Notes: generated from the sequence alone by a model not told the origin. Positions 33,301 through 41,049 are shown, counted from the stretch's first letter. The stretch is DNA of 64,000 nucleotides from Marmoricola sp. OAE513 (GCF_040546585.1 NZ_JBEPOC010000001.1:1674001-1738000), one strand, 5' to 3'. Numbers and translations are program-made.

Positions 33301-33585
33301 CTACAGGTCTCCGATGATCGCCCGCAGCTCGGCGACGTGCGCCGTCAGCGCTTTCCGACCCTTCCCGGTGATCGCGACCCACGTCGTACGACGGCCGGCG
33401 AGCGTTCCCTTGCGGCTGCGCGCGTAGCCGACCTCGGCGAGGGCGGCGACGTGCTTGGAGAGCACCGAGTCCGAGACGTCGAGGCCGTCGCGCAGCGTCA
33501 CGAACTCCACCTCCGAGACGGTCGCGAGCATCGTCATCAGCCTGAGCCGCGCGGGAGCCTGCAGGGTGCGGTCCAGCTCCCCCAT
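33301..33585 (-). CDS. Winged-helix transcriptional regulator
   Basis: 94 residues, essentially one winged helix: LDRTLQAPARLRLMTMLATV, FVTLRDGLDVSDSVLSKHVA as the HTH, and ARSRKGTLAGRRTTWVAITG as the wing, then GKGRKALTAHVAEL. This matches the short HTH_34/MarR-like regulators found beside small membrane proteins in actinobacteria. It lies 13 bases after the four-helix membrane gene and is probably co-transcribed with it. The complex palindromes before that gene (34150-34201) are its likely binding sites (inference). Confidence 0.87.
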   Translation of the reverse strand: MGELDRTLQAPARLRLMTMLATVSEVEFVTLRDGLDVSDSVLSKHVAALAEVGYARSRKGTLAGRRTTWVAITGKGRKALTAHVAELRAIIGDL

Positions 33586-33598
33586 CAGCTCTCCCCCA

Positions 33599-34156
33599 TC
33601 AGCTCTGGACCACCAGGAGGACTCCGAGGACGACGACCGAGACGGCTGTCAGGCCGAGCATCAGCATCGTCTCGCCGCGGCCGTGCCGGACAGGGTCGGC
33701 GCGGTAGGTGCGCATCCACCGCACGCCGCTCACGACGTAGCCGACGCCGCCGAGCAGCGCGCAGATCCCCACCGCCCACCAGAGGTCCTCGAAGGCGGCC
33801 CACACGGCAGCTCCGAAGGTGAGCGCGTACACGGTCGAGGCGAGCGACGCCGTACCGAAGACGACCCGGCTGACCAGGCCGCCGAGCCAGACGCCGTTGA
33901 GACGGCGGAAGGCGACGAGCTGCAGTGCCCCGACGCCGTAGAACACAGCCACGCCGAGCACGACGACCTGCATCCCGGGACCATCCTGCCGAGCGATCCC
34001 GATCGCGCCGGTGACGATCTGGGCGACGATCGCGGCGCCGATCGAGAGGTGGAACAGCGGCGGCAGCACCAGGTCGCCGACCAGCTTGTCGCGCGAGACC
34101 TCGGCGTCGCGCAGAGCGGCGGCCGCCTCAGCCGGCGTGGGCCTCGAAGTTTCCAT
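33599..34156 (-). CDS. Four-helix membrane protein co-transcribed with the winged-helix regulator
   Basis: 185 residues. After a ~30-residue soluble start (METSRPTPAEAAAALRDAEV) come about five hydrophobic segments: LFHLSIGAAIVAQIVTGAIG, MQVVVLGVAVFYGVGALQLV, LVSRVVFGTASLASTVYALT, LWWAVGICALLGGVGYVVSG and LMLGLTAVSVVVLGVLLVV. The pairing with a small winged-helix regulator is common in actinobacteria; the function is unknown. The ATG lies inside a palindrome. CATACT seven bases upstream, with TTGCCA 18 bases before it, forms a fitting promoter for a leaderless mRNA. Confidence 0.75.
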   Translation of the reverse strand: METSRPTPAEAAAALRDAEVSRDKLVGDLVLPPLFHLSIGAAIVAQIVTGAIGIARQDGPGMQVVVLGVAVFYGVGALQLVAFRRLNGVWLGGLVSRVVFGTASLASTVYALTFGAAVWAAFEDLWWAVGICALLGGVGYVVSGVRWMRTYRADPVRHGRGETMLMLGLTAVSVVVLGVLLVVQS

Positions 34157-34201
34157 AATGGAAAGTATGGACCTCCACTTTCCACTTTGGCAAGTATGGA
34201 C
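34150..34201. promoter_or_regulatory. Promoter with three overlapping inverted repeats
   Basis: TTTCCAT-A-ATGGAAA (34150-34164) is a perfect palindrome. GGAAAGT-at-GGA-cc-TCC-ACTTTCC (34160-34183) and ACTT-t-CCA-ct-TTGG-c-AAGT (34177-34195, imperfect) overlap it. The direct repeat AAGTATGGAC occurs at 34163 and 34192. On the minus strand TTGCCA and CATACT serve the membrane-protein/regulator pair. Dense, nested repeats of this kind fit autoregulation by the winged-helix protein. Confidence 0.55.
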
Positions 34202-35416
34202 TCAGCCGCGCTCGCGCAGGTACTTCCCGAAGTGCGGCACGGTGAACGCGATCCGTCCGCGCTCGCCGGAGTAGATCAACCCCTTCTTCATGAGGGCATC
34301 CCGAGCCGGCGAGAGCGACTGCGGCTTCTTGCCGAGCACGGCCGCCACCTCGGCCGTGCTCACGGACTCACCCATCCCGTCCCAAGCGGTGTCGAGCTCG
34401 TCCAGCGCGAGTGCCGCGTCGGCCATCGCGCGCAGGTACTCCCGCTCCCCCGGCGTCGCCCTGTCGTAACGGCTTCCGAAGAAACCCACCGCGAGCTCGG
34501 CCTCGGCCTCGGGTGCCGCGACGGCCACGTCGGCAGCGGTCACCGGCGAGGTCGGCGCGACGTCCCAGACCGCCTTGCCGTAGGCCTGGATGAAGTAGGG
34601 ATAGCCGCCGGTCGCGACGTACAGCGCAGCCAGGGCCTCCTCCTCGTACGCCGCGTCCTCCTCGACCGCCGGAGCAGACAGCGCCACGTCGGCGGCGTCG
34701 CGCGCCAACCGGTCGATGCGCTGGAACCGGAACAAGCGCTCGGAGTACGACTTGCTCGCCGACAGCACGGCCGGCAGGTGCGGCAGCCCGGCGCCGACCA
34801 CGATCACCGGCAGCCCTGACTGGCTGATCTCGTGGCACGCGGCACAGAGCGCCGAGACGTCGTCCGGGCCGAGGTCCTGCATCTCGTCGATGAAGACGGC
34901 GATGCCCTTGCCGACGTCGGCAGCGAGCCCGCCGACGTCGGTGAACAGCTCGACCAGGTCGATCTCGATGTCTCCGGAGTCGGCCCGCCCCTTCGCCGCC
35001 GCCACGTCGATCCCCGGGTTCCACTGGTCGCGCAGCTTGGTCCCGGGAGCCGAGTCGCGCTGGGCGAAGGCCTTGATCACCCCGAGCACCCCGGCGACCT
35101 GGTCGGCCTCAGGGTGCCCGAGCTCGCGCACGGCCTGGTGCAGCGCGCTGGAGAGCGGGCGTCGCAGGCTCTGGTCCGGGCGTGCCTCGAGCTTGCCGGT
35201 GCCCCAGCCGCGTCGTACGGCGGCGGAGCGGAGCGCGTTGAGCAGCACGGTCTTGCCGACGCCGCGCAGCCCGGTCAGCACCAGCGAGCGCTCGGGCCGG
35301 CCCTTGGCGATCCGCTCGAGCACGATGTCGAAGGCGTCGAGCTGCTCCGCGCGACCTGCCAGCTCGGGCGGGCGCTGTCCGGCGCCGGGGGCGTACGGGT
35401 TCCGGATCGGGTCCAT
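34202..35416 (-). CDS. AAA+ ATPase with C-terminal winged helix (Orc1/Cdc6-like or ATPase_2 type)
   Basis: 404 residues. It has an N-terminal PIRNPYAPGAGQRPPELAGR (the box before the AAA core), Walker A LTGLRGVGKT, Walker B IAVFIDEMQDL, sensor 1 VIVVGAGLPH, and an arginine-rich sensor 2 region near FFGSRYDRATPGERE. The last ~70 residues form a winged helix (STAEVAAVLGKKPQSLSPAR, DALMKKGLIYSGERGRIAFT). Such solitary actinobacterial ATPases are of unknown function and resemble archaeal MoxR-unrelated ATPases with DNA-binding tails. No toxin or phage gene is adjacent. Its promoter region is rich in CTAG (35435-35474). Confidence 0.87.
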   Translation of the reverse strand: MDPIRNPYAPGAGQRPPELAGRAEQLDAFDIVLERIAKGRPERSLVLTGLRGVGKTVLLNALRSAAVRRGWGTGKLEARPDQSLRRPLSSALHQAVRELGHPEADQVAGVLGVIKAFAQRDSAPGTKLRDQWNPGIDVAAAKGRADSGDIEIDLVELFTDVGGLAADVGKGIAVFIDEMQDLGPDDVSALCAACHEISQSGLPVIVVGAGLPHLPAVLSASKSYSERLFRFQRIDRLARDAADVALSAPAVEEDAAYEEEALAALYVATGGYPYFIQAYGKAVWDVAPTSPVTAADVAVAAPEAEAELAVGFFGSRYDRATPGEREYLRAMADAALALDELDTAWDGMGESVSTAEVAAVLGKKPQSLSPARDALMKKGLIYSGERGRIAFTVPHFGKYLRERG

Positions 35417-35434
35417 GATCGGACAGTATCCGGC

Positions 35435-35474
35435 TATCTAGCAGATACCCTAGATTCGGCTAGCGAAGGCTAGC
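35435..35474 (-). promoter_or_regulatory. CTAG-rich palindromic region before the AAA+ ATPase gene
   Basis: TATCT-AGC-AGATA (35435-35447) is a perfect inverted repeat, and GGCTAGCGAA/GGCTAGCGCG (35458-35477) is a direct repeat. CTAG, a generally rare tetramer in bacterial genomes, occurs four times in 36 bases (35438, 35450, 35460, 35470). The repeats lie 19-58 bases before the ATG, where an operator would act. Confidence 0.5.
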
Positions 35475-35601
35475 GCGTGTCACTCCCCGACCGCGAAGCC
35501 CAGTCCGGCCGCTCCCAGACCCGGTCGTCGTCCGCTCCCGTTCGCGCCACGGTGTTGTCCAGGGACATCGCCCTCGGACGCGCCGGACCGAACACCATGG
35601 C

Positions 35602-35697
35602 CTAGGTCGTCCGACGCTGCGCGATCCGGTAGCCCAGGGCAAAGCACGCACAACCCCAGGCGACTGCCGCAGCTCCGAGAAAGACGAGAGAAGACAT
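35602..35697 (-). CDS. 31-residue small membrane protein, candidate
   Basis: ATG 35697 to TAG 35602 encodes one hydrophobic helix with a basic tail: MSSLVFLGAAAVAWGCACFA, then LGYRIAQRRTT. TAGGCT lies exactly six bases before the ATG, the arrangement of other probable leaderless genes in this window, and there is no ribosome site. It is too short for certainty, but the helix-plus-Arg design is typical of real small membrane proteins. The surrounding 35475-35601 region shows no other gene. Confidence 0.4.
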   Translation of the reverse strand: MSSLVFLGAAAVAWGCACFALGYRIAQRRTT

Positions 35698-35816
35698 AGC
35701 GCGAGCCTAGGTGCGAAATGTCCGTTTCGCCGCCGAATCGCGGACGTCGATTCGCGGTCCCCCGGACCCGCACGTACGATCGCAAGCACGTTGCACCTAT
35801 CGGGAGATGTCAACGA

Positions 35817-37139
35817 ATGGCCATCAAACTCGCGTCTGACTCGCTGAGCGACGCCGAAGTCACCGACGGAATCGGTCGCGGTGACCTCGAGTCGGCGGCC
35901 CGTCTCTGGGTCCGGTACTGGCAGACCGCCCTCTCCGCGGCGCGCCTGTACGTCGATCCGCCGGAGGTCCCCGGCCTGGCCGCCGAGGCGCTCGTCGGGA
36001 CCGTCTCGCTGATCGCGATCGGTCGCGGTCCGCGCGAGGACGTCGCCTCGTTCGTCAGCTCGGCGGTGCGCGAGCTCGGCGAGGACGACCACCCCCCGAT
36101 GCTGATGCACGCCGACTCCGAGCACCCCGAGCTCTTCGAGTCCGTCCGGATGACCTCGTCGTTCGCCGACCTGACCGACGAGGACCGCGCGGCCCTGCGT
36201 CGTTCCCTCGCGGGCGGCCCGGAAACCGACGACGCGGAGGTCACCCACGCGCTGACCGTCCTGCAGACGACCTTCCTCACCAACCACCTCGACGTCTCGC
36301 CGACCCCGGACTGCCGTGCCGCGCACATCGCGATCATGCGGAACACCATGGGTGTCACCAGCGACGGGTTCGCCCGGGAGAACTGGGTGCACCTGAGCAG
36401 CTGTGCCTGGTGCACCGAGGCGTTCCACGAGCTCGCGTTCAGCAACGTGGCCCTGGACTCGCTGGTGGCACCCGACGTGCTGCACCACGTCGACACCCCG
36501 GCTCCGCTCTTCGTCGAGCCGCCGGTCGAGCTGGTGGTCGAACCCGTCGCGCCCGCCGTGGCGGAGGCGCCGCTGCCTGCCCTCGACTCGGTGATCCTGC
36601 AGCCCGCCGAGGCCGCCGTGCTCGAGCCCCCGCCGGAGCCGCTGATCGTCGAGCGTCCCGGCCTGGTCGAGGTCGCGCGCGACGCCCGGCACCGCCTCCT
36701 CGCCGTCGGTGCGCTGGCCCTCGGCGTCACGATCGTCGTCGGACTGCTGCTGACGAAGAACCCGGACACCACCTCGCCGGCATCGGCCCAGGCCGGTCCG
36801 CAGGCCGCTACGACGTCGCCCGCCCCTGCGACGTCCGGGGACTCCCTCGGCGCGCCCGTCGGACCGAGCGAGACCGTCCCGACCGACGGGGTCTCGGTCG
36901 CCGGGCCGCTCGAGATCGCGTCGCCGACCGAGGAGCCCACCGCCGAGGTGGAGAAGACCAAGGCCGCCAAACCGACGCCCAAGCCGTCCGCGAAGCCGAC
37001 GGTCGATCCCGCCCCCGACCCGGAGCCGTCGGATCCGGCACCGTCCGAGGAACCGCCGGCCTCGGAGCCGCCGCCGAGCCCCTCCCCGACGCCTACGAAG
37101 CACTGCAGCGCGCTGGAGCACATCCTCGGCTTCTGCTGA
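35817..37139 (+). CDS. Membrane protein with degenerate sigma-factor-like head, HxxxCxxC zinc-finger and Pro-rich extracellular tail
   Basis: 440 residues from ATG 35817 (GGGAGA ribosome site). Residues ~1-80 resemble region 2 of ECF sigma factors (SDAEVTDGIGRGDLESAARL, AEALVGTVSLIA). Residues ~165-210 hold CRAAHIAIMRN and HLSSCAWCTEAF, the zf-HC2 pattern of anti-sigma factors. A membrane helix (LLAVGALALGVTIVVGLLL) lies near 300. The outside part is a Pro/Glu/Thr/Ser-rich spacer that ends in a two-Cys tip, HCSALEHILGFC. The combination suggests a one-protein regulator or sensor in which the sigma-like part has lost its normal role. The function is unknown. Confidence 0.75.
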   Translation: MAIKLASDSLSDAEVTDGIGRGDLESAARLWVRYWQTALSAARLYVDPPEVPGLAAEALVGTVSLIAIGRGPREDVASFVSSAVRELGEDDHPPMLMHADSEHPELFESVRMTSSFADLTDEDRAALRRSLAGGPETDDAEVTHALTVLQTTFLTNHLDVSPTPDCRAAHIAIMRNTMGVTSDGFARENWVHLSSCAWCTEAFHELAFSNVALDSLVAPDVLHHVDTPAPLFVEPPVELVVEPVAPAVAEAPLPALDSVILQPAEAAVLEPPPEPLIVERPGLVEVARDARHRLLAVGALALGVTIVVGLLLTKNPDTTSPASAQAGPQAATTSPAPATSGDSLGAPVGPSETVPTDGVSVAGPLEIASPTEEPTAEVEKTKAAKPTPKPSAKPTVDPAPDPEPSDPAPSEEPPASEPPPSPSPTPTKHCSALEHILGFC

Positions 37140-37180
37140 GGGGACCACGCGCAGGCCGGAGCACTCGCTAGGCTCGGTTC

Positions 37181-38047
37181 ATGCCCGAGCTGCCCGAGGT
37201 CGAGGCGCTGGCACGGGACCTGAGCCAGCGCCTGAAGGACCGAGCGATCGTCCGTGTCGACATCGCCAACTTCAGCTGCCTCAAGACCTACGACCCGCCC
37301 GTGAGCGCACTCGCGGGAGCGATGGTCGAGAGCGTGACCCGCCAGGGCAAGTTCCTGGTCTTCGACGTGGGCGGTACCTACCTGGTGCTGCACCTCGCGC
37401 TGGCCGGGTGGGTGCGCTGGAAGGACGAGGTGCCCAAGCTCCCGGCCAAGCCGAACAGCAAGTCCCCGCTGGCCGCTCGGATCGTGCTGGACAACGACAG
37501 CGGCCTGGACATCACCGAGGCCGGCACCCGCAAGAGCCTGGCCCTGTACGTCGTCCGCGACCCCGCCGAGGTCGAGGGCATCGCGCGGCTCGGCCCGGAC
37601 GCCCTGTCCGACGACTTCACCGTCGACGTGCTCGGCCAGGTCCTCGCCGACGCCGGCCGTGCCCAGATCAAGGGCGTGCTGCGCTACCAGTCCAACATCG
37701 CCGGCATCGGGAACGCCTACTCCGACGAGATCCTGCACGCCGCGAAGATGTCGCCGTTCAAGCCGGCCAACAGCCTGACGCCCGAGGAGCTCGAGCTCCT
37801 GCACGCCACGATCAAGGCCGAGCTCGGGGCCGCGCTGGCCCGGGCCGACGGACTGGCGGCCAGCGAGCTCAAGGGCGAGAAGAAGTCGAACATGCGGGTG
37901 CACGGTCGCACTGGTGAGAAGTGCCCCGTCTGCGGCGACGTGGTGCGGGAAGTCTCCTTCGCCGACCGGAGCCTGCAGTACTGCGCCACCTGCCAGACCG
38001 GCGGCAAGCCGCTGGCCGACCGACGGATGTCGAAGCTGCTCAAGTAG
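37181..38047 (+). CDS. Fpg/Nei family DNA glycosylase/AP lyase
   Basis: 288 residues. The processed N-terminus PELPEVEALARDL provides the catalytic Pro-Glu. The conserved Lys is in SVTRQGKFLVFDV. The helix-two-turn-helix lies around KGVLRYQSNIAGIGNAYSDE, and the C-terminal zinc finger is CPVCGDVVREV...YCATC with the DNA-contacting segment. It removes oxidised bases and nicks the strand at the abasic site. The GNAYSDEILHAAKMSPFKPA stretch is typical of the actinobacterial Fpg/Nei branch; which lesions it prefers is not readable. TAGGCT six bases before the ATG suggests a leaderless mRNA. Confidence 0.93.
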   Translation: MPELPEVEALARDLSQRLKDRAIVRVDIANFSCLKTYDPPVSALAGAMVESVTRQGKFLVFDVGGTYLVLHLALAGWVRWKDEVPKLPAKPNSKSPLAARIVLDNDSGLDITEAGTRKSLALYVVRDPAEVEGIARLGPDALSDDFTVDVLGQVLADAGRAQIKGVLRYQSNIAGIGNAYSDEILHAAKMSPFKPANSLTPEELELLHATIKAELGAALARADGLAASELKGEKKSNMRVHGRTGEKCPVCGDVVREVSFADRSLQYCATCQTGGKPLADRRMSKLLK

Positions 38048-38068
38048 CCGCTGACGTAGGTTTGCCCC

Positions 38069-38401
38069 ATGAGCATCCCCACGATCACGATCGACCAGGT
38101 CCCCGCCGACCTCCCCGCAGGCGTCACCCTGATCGACGTGCGCGAGCCGGTCGAGTGGGCCCACGGCCACGCTCCCGACGCCGTGCACATCCCGATGAAC
38201 GAGATCCCCGAGCGGATCGCCGAGATCCCGCAGGACGGCCAGGTCCTGGTGGTCTGCAAGGTCGGCGGGCGTTCGGGGCAGGTCGTCGGCTACCTGGTGC
38301 AGAACGGCTACGACGCGGTCAACATCGACGGTGGCATGCTCGAGTGGCAGGCAGCCGGCCGCCCGATGGTCGCCGACGCCGGCGAGCCGACGGTCTTCTA
38401 G
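38069..38401 (+). CDS. Rhodanese-like sulfurtransferase (single domain)
   Basis: 110 residues. Rhodanese fold motifs: TLIDVREPVEWAHGHAPDAV, HIPMNEIPERI, and the active-site loop VVCKVGGRSGQV with Cys about 69, then GYDAVNIDGGMLEWQAAGRP. It can carry a persulfide and pass sulfur to an acceptor. It is cytoplasmic with no signal. TAGGTT six bases before the ATG makes a leaderless start likely, and the TAG stop overlaps the GTG of the next gene by one base (TAGTG), so the two are probably translated from one mRNA. Confidence 0.93.
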   Translation: MSIPTITIDQVPADLPAGVTLIDVREPVEWAHGHAPDAVHIPMNEIPERIAEIPQDGQVLVVCKVGGRSGQVVGYLVQNGYDAVNIDGGMLEWQAAGRPMVADAGEPTVF

Positions 38402-39426
38402 TGCCCCGGACCCAGCGACAGATCGTCCTGCGACGCCGTCCCGAGGGTCTTGTCGTCCCCGACGACACCGAGCTGGTCAGCGTCCCCGTGCCGGAGCCGG
38501 CCGACGGGGAGGCCCTCGTGCGGATCACCTACGTCGGGGTGGACGCCGCCGCGCGCACCTGGCTCGACGACCAGCCCGGTTACCTCCCGCCGGTGCAGAT
38601 CGGGGAGGTCGTGCGCGCCGCCGGGATCGGCGTCGTCGAGGAGTCGCGCTGCGACGCGTACGCCGTCGGTGACGTGGTCACCATGCTCGCCGGTTTCAGC
38701 GAGTACACGATCGTGCGCGACGACCTCTTCTGTACGCCGGTGGACCCGGAGTACGTCGCCGACCACCAGGCCGTGCTCTCGCTCTACGGTCCGACCGGCG
38801 CCACGGCGTACTTCGGCATGCACGGCGTCGGCAAGCCGCAGGCCGGCCAGACGGTCGTGGTCTCGGCCGCCGCCGGCGCGACCGGATCGGTCGCGGGCCA
38901 GATTGCGAAGATCGCCGGCGCCCGGGTCGTCGGCATCGCCGGCGGACCGGAGAAGTGCCGAGCGGTCGTCGAGGACTTCGGCTTCGACGCGTGCATCGAC
39001 TACCGAGCCGCCCAGGGCGGGCAGGGCTTGGACGCAGCACTCAAGGAGCACTGCCCGGCTGGCGTCGACGTCTACTTCGACAACGTCGGGGGCGAGATCC
39101 TCGATGCTGTGCTCGGCCGGCTGGCGCACAACGCCCGCGTGGTCCTGTGCGGCGTGATCTCCAGCTACCTCACCGGCGAGCACCCTGGCCCGTCGAACTA
39201 CGTCAACCTGCTGGCGAAGACCGCGACGATGCAGGGCTTCAACGCGCTCAACGAGTGGGAGCACTTCGACGAGGCGTTCGCCGCGCTGCGTCGCTGGGAC
39301 CTGGAGGGGAAGCTGGTGCACCGCGAGACCGTGTACGACGGGCTCGAGTCGTGCGTCGACGCTCTCAACGGCATCTTCACCGGGACCAACACCGGCAAGA
39401 TGATGGTGAAGATCTCCGAGCCCTGA
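38401..39426 (+). CDS. NADP-dependent MDR oxidoreductase (2-alkenal reductase/leukotriene B4 dehydrogenase type)
   Basis: 341 residues from GTG 38401. The short GroES-like domain carries ITYVGVDAAARTWLDD and IGEVVRAAGIGVV. The Rossmann part has YGPTGATAYFGMHGVGKPQA and VVVSAAAGATGSVAGQIAKI, followed by GVDVYFDNVGGEILDAVLGR and GVISSY. These are the signature stretches of the curcumin/alkenal double-bond reductases, which are zinc-free. The likely reaction is NADPH-dependent reduction of alpha,beta-unsaturated ketones or aldehydes. It is coupled to the rhodanese gene and convergent with marR. Confidence 0.93.
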   Translation: MPRTQRQIVLRRRPEGLVVPDDTELVSVPVPEPADGEALVRITYVGVDAAARTWLDDQPGYLPPVQIGEVVRAAGIGVVEESRCDAYAVGDVVTMLAGFSEYTIVRDDLFCTPVDPEYVADHQAVLSLYGPTGATAYFGMHGVGKPQAGQTVVVSAAAGATGSVAGQIAKIAGARVVGIAGGPEKCRAVVEDFGFDACIDYRAAQGGQGLDAALKEHCPAGVDVYFDNVGGEILDAVLGRLAHNARVVLCGVISSYLTGEHPGPSNYVNLLAKTATMQGFNALNEWEHFDEAFAALRRWDLEGKLVHRETVYDGLESCVDALNGIFTGTNTGKMMVKISEP

Positions 39427-39427
39427 G

Positions 39428-39889
39428 TCAGGTCTCACTCCCCCGGAAACCCGGGTGCGCCAGTCCGCCCAGGCCGCGGGCCTCGGCAAGCTTGCCCAGC
39501 AGGGCGACCAGCTCCCGCTTCTCCTCAGCGGTGAGACCCGCGCCGATCGCGCGGTCGTGCTCGACCACCGTCGCCATCACGGCGTCGAGCTTCGACCTCG
39601 CAGCGGGCGACAGGTGCAGCTCGTGGTGGCGACGGTCGATCTCGCTCCGCCGCCGCTCCACCAGTCCGCGAGCGCCGAGCTCGTCCAGGAGCTTCACCAC
39701 CCGGCTGGGCACGGCTCCGATCACCTCGGCGAGCTCCTGCTGGTTGATCCCGGGCCGGACGGCGAGCGTCCTCAACACTCCCACGTGGGCGGGCGTGAGA
39801 CCGAGAGGCTCCAGCCGGCGGGCGAACTCACCTGCCACGTGACTGCCCAGCTGGGACAGCAGCAGGGCGAGGCTGGACGGTCGGGACAC
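39428..39889 (-). CDS. MarR family transcriptional regulator
   Basis: 153 residues from a GTG. It has the MarR fold: an N-terminal dimerisation helix (LALLLSQLGSHVAGEFARRL), LTPAHVGVLRTLAVRPGINQ, the HTH QELAEVIGAVPSRVVKLLDE, and the wing LVERRRSEIDRRHHELHLSP (with the conserved D-R-R). It is divergent from a two-gene membrane protein unit, with only 46 bases between the starts. A palindrome lies over that unit's promoter, so it probably represses those genes. No ligand can be guessed. Confidence 0.93.
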   Translation of the reverse strand: MSRPSSLALLLSQLGSHVAGEFARRLEPLGLTPAHVGVLRTLAVRPGINQQELAEVIGAVPSRVVKLLDELGARGLVERRRSEIDRRHHELHLSPAARSKLDAVMATVVEHDRAIGAGLTAEEKRELVALLGKLAEARGLGGLAHPGFRGSET

Positions 39890-39899
39890 GACGCACAGT

Positions 39900-39937
39900 T
39901 TGGCACGACGCGTCAGTCATGTAATAGTTCACACTAT
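39900..39937 (+). promoter_or_regulatory. Promoter with ATAGT-TCAC-ACTAT operator between marR and membrane genes
   Basis: TTGGCA (39900-39905) and TAATAG (39922-39927) are 16 bases apart and point toward the ATG at 39936, which has no ribosome site (leaderless). The perfect inverted repeat ATAGT-N4-ACTAT (39924-39937) covers the -10 and the start codon. MarR binding here would block transcription. Confidence 0.6.
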
Positions 39938-40304
39938 GAACGAATATGCCCATCGAGCCCTTCTGACGGCTGCGCTGGCGTTCGGCGCCCTGGGGATCTC
40001 CCTCCTGTGGGCTGGTGGCGTCGAGTTCCCGATCGTCGTTCCCCCCGGCCTGGTGATCCTCACCGTCGGGGCCGTCGTCGTGAGCGCGGTGCGTCGTCGT
40101 TGGACCGCGTGGCTCGGCTGCGTCCTCGGCGTCTTCGTCCTCGTCGGCTTCGTGGTCTCGGGCATCAACGGCGAGGGCTTCGAGAACCTCGTCGGCGACC
40201 ACGGCACCACGATCGCGGTCGGTCAGGTGGTCCAGCTGATCGGCGTCGGTGCGGCGGCCGCCCTGGGCGCCACCCTCGGACTGCGCAGCCCGGCTCGGGA
40301 CTGA
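39936..40304 (+). CDS. Small four-helix membrane protein
   Basis: 122 residues from ATG 39936, whose first bases lie in the operator palindrome. The hydrophobic segments are LLTAALAFGALGISLLWAGG, VPPGLVILTVGAVVVSAV, WLGCVLGVFVLVGFVVSG and VGQVVQLIGVGAAAALGATL. The NGEGFENLVGDHGTT loop is the only polar stretch of note. I recognise no family. It lies seven bases before the next membrane protein and both appear to be under the divergent MarR protein. Confidence 0.7.
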   Translation: MNEYAHRALLTAALAFGALGISLLWAGGVEFPIVVPPGLVILTVGAVVVSAVRRRWTAWLGCVLGVFVLVGFVVSGINGEGFENLVGDHGTTIAVGQVVQLIGVGAAAALGATLGLRSPARD

Positions 40305-40311
40305 ACCGACC

Positions 40312-41049
40312 ATGACGGAACGGAGCAACCGCCTGTTGCTCGGCATCGCCGGACTGCTCGTCGTCTCCGGACTTGTCCACCTCGGTGTCTTCGCTCTCGA
40401 CGACCGACCGTGGGGCGGACCGGTCTCCTGGCGCAAGCCGTTCACCTTCGGCCTGTCCTTCGGTGTCACGCTGGCCGCCGTCGTCTGGCTCGCCCGGCGG
40501 CTGGACGTGCCGGGGCGCTCGACGCTCCTGTGGGTGTTCGCGATCGACTGCGTCGTCGAGGTCGGCGGAATCACGCTGCAGGCCTGGCGCCACCAACCGT
40601 CCCACCTGAACACATCGACGCCGCTCAACACGGCGGTCGCGATGTCGCTGGCCGTAGGCGGCGGTGTCCTGATCCTCGTGCTCGGGATCTTCGCCGTCGC
40701 TGCGGTACGGGGGCGAACGACGGGCGGCCCGAGCACGGAGGCCGCCTACCGCGCAGGCTTCGCGCTCCTGATCGTGGGGCTGCTGTCAGGAGCAGCGATG
40801 ATCGCGCGCGGGTCGATCGCCCGCGCCGACGCCAACACCGCCGACGTGGTGTACCGGGTCACGGGGTTCGTGAAGGACTTCCACGGTGTCACGCTCCACG
40901 GGGTCCTGGTGCTTCCGGCGATCGACTGGATCCTCGAGCGTCTCGGCACCGAACCCGCTCGACGCCTGACCTTGGTCCGCTCTGCCACCACTGCCTACGT
41001 CCTGGTCGCCCTCGGCGTCCTGGCGCTCGATCTGGTCAGGGCGTTCTGA
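40312..41049 (+). CDS. Multi-span membrane protein, MarR-controlled unit
   Basis: 245 residues with about seven membrane helices, e.g. LLLGIAGLLVVSGLVHLGVF, FTFGLSFGVTLAAVVWLARR and AGFALLIVGLLSGAAMIARG. Polar motifs kept between helices are PVSWRKPFTFG, HQPSHLNTSTPLNTA and VKDFHGVTLHG; the conserved-looking His and Trp residues could bind a cofactor such as heme, but this is speculation. I recognise no named family. It is second in the unit begun at 39936, and its end overlaps the aat gene on the other strand by 14 bases. Confidence 0.72.
   Translation: MTERSNRLLLGIAGLLVVSGLVHLGVFALDDRPWGGPVSWRKPFTFGLSFGVTLAAVVWLARRLDVPGRSTLLWVFAIDCVVEVGGITLQAWRHQPSHLNTSTPLNTAVAMSLAVGGGVLILVLGIFAVAAVRGRTTGGPSTEAAYRAGFALLIVGLLSGAAMIARGSIARADANTADVVYRVTGFVKDFHGVTLHGVLVLPAIDWILERLGTEPARRLTLVRSATTAYVLVALGVLALDLVRAF

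Noticed and set aside
34202-35416. Prophage or plasmid origin-binding protein for the Orc1/Cdc6-like ATPase
   Set aside because: No integrase, attachment site, partition gene or iteron array is present. Such orphan ATPases are common in actinobacterial chromosomes.
35480-35785. 101-codon minus-strand open frame near the AAA+ ATPase
   Set aside because: Arg/Gly-rich with no domain, start signal or hydrophobic pattern. The shorter frame at 35602-35697 in another phase is the better candidate.
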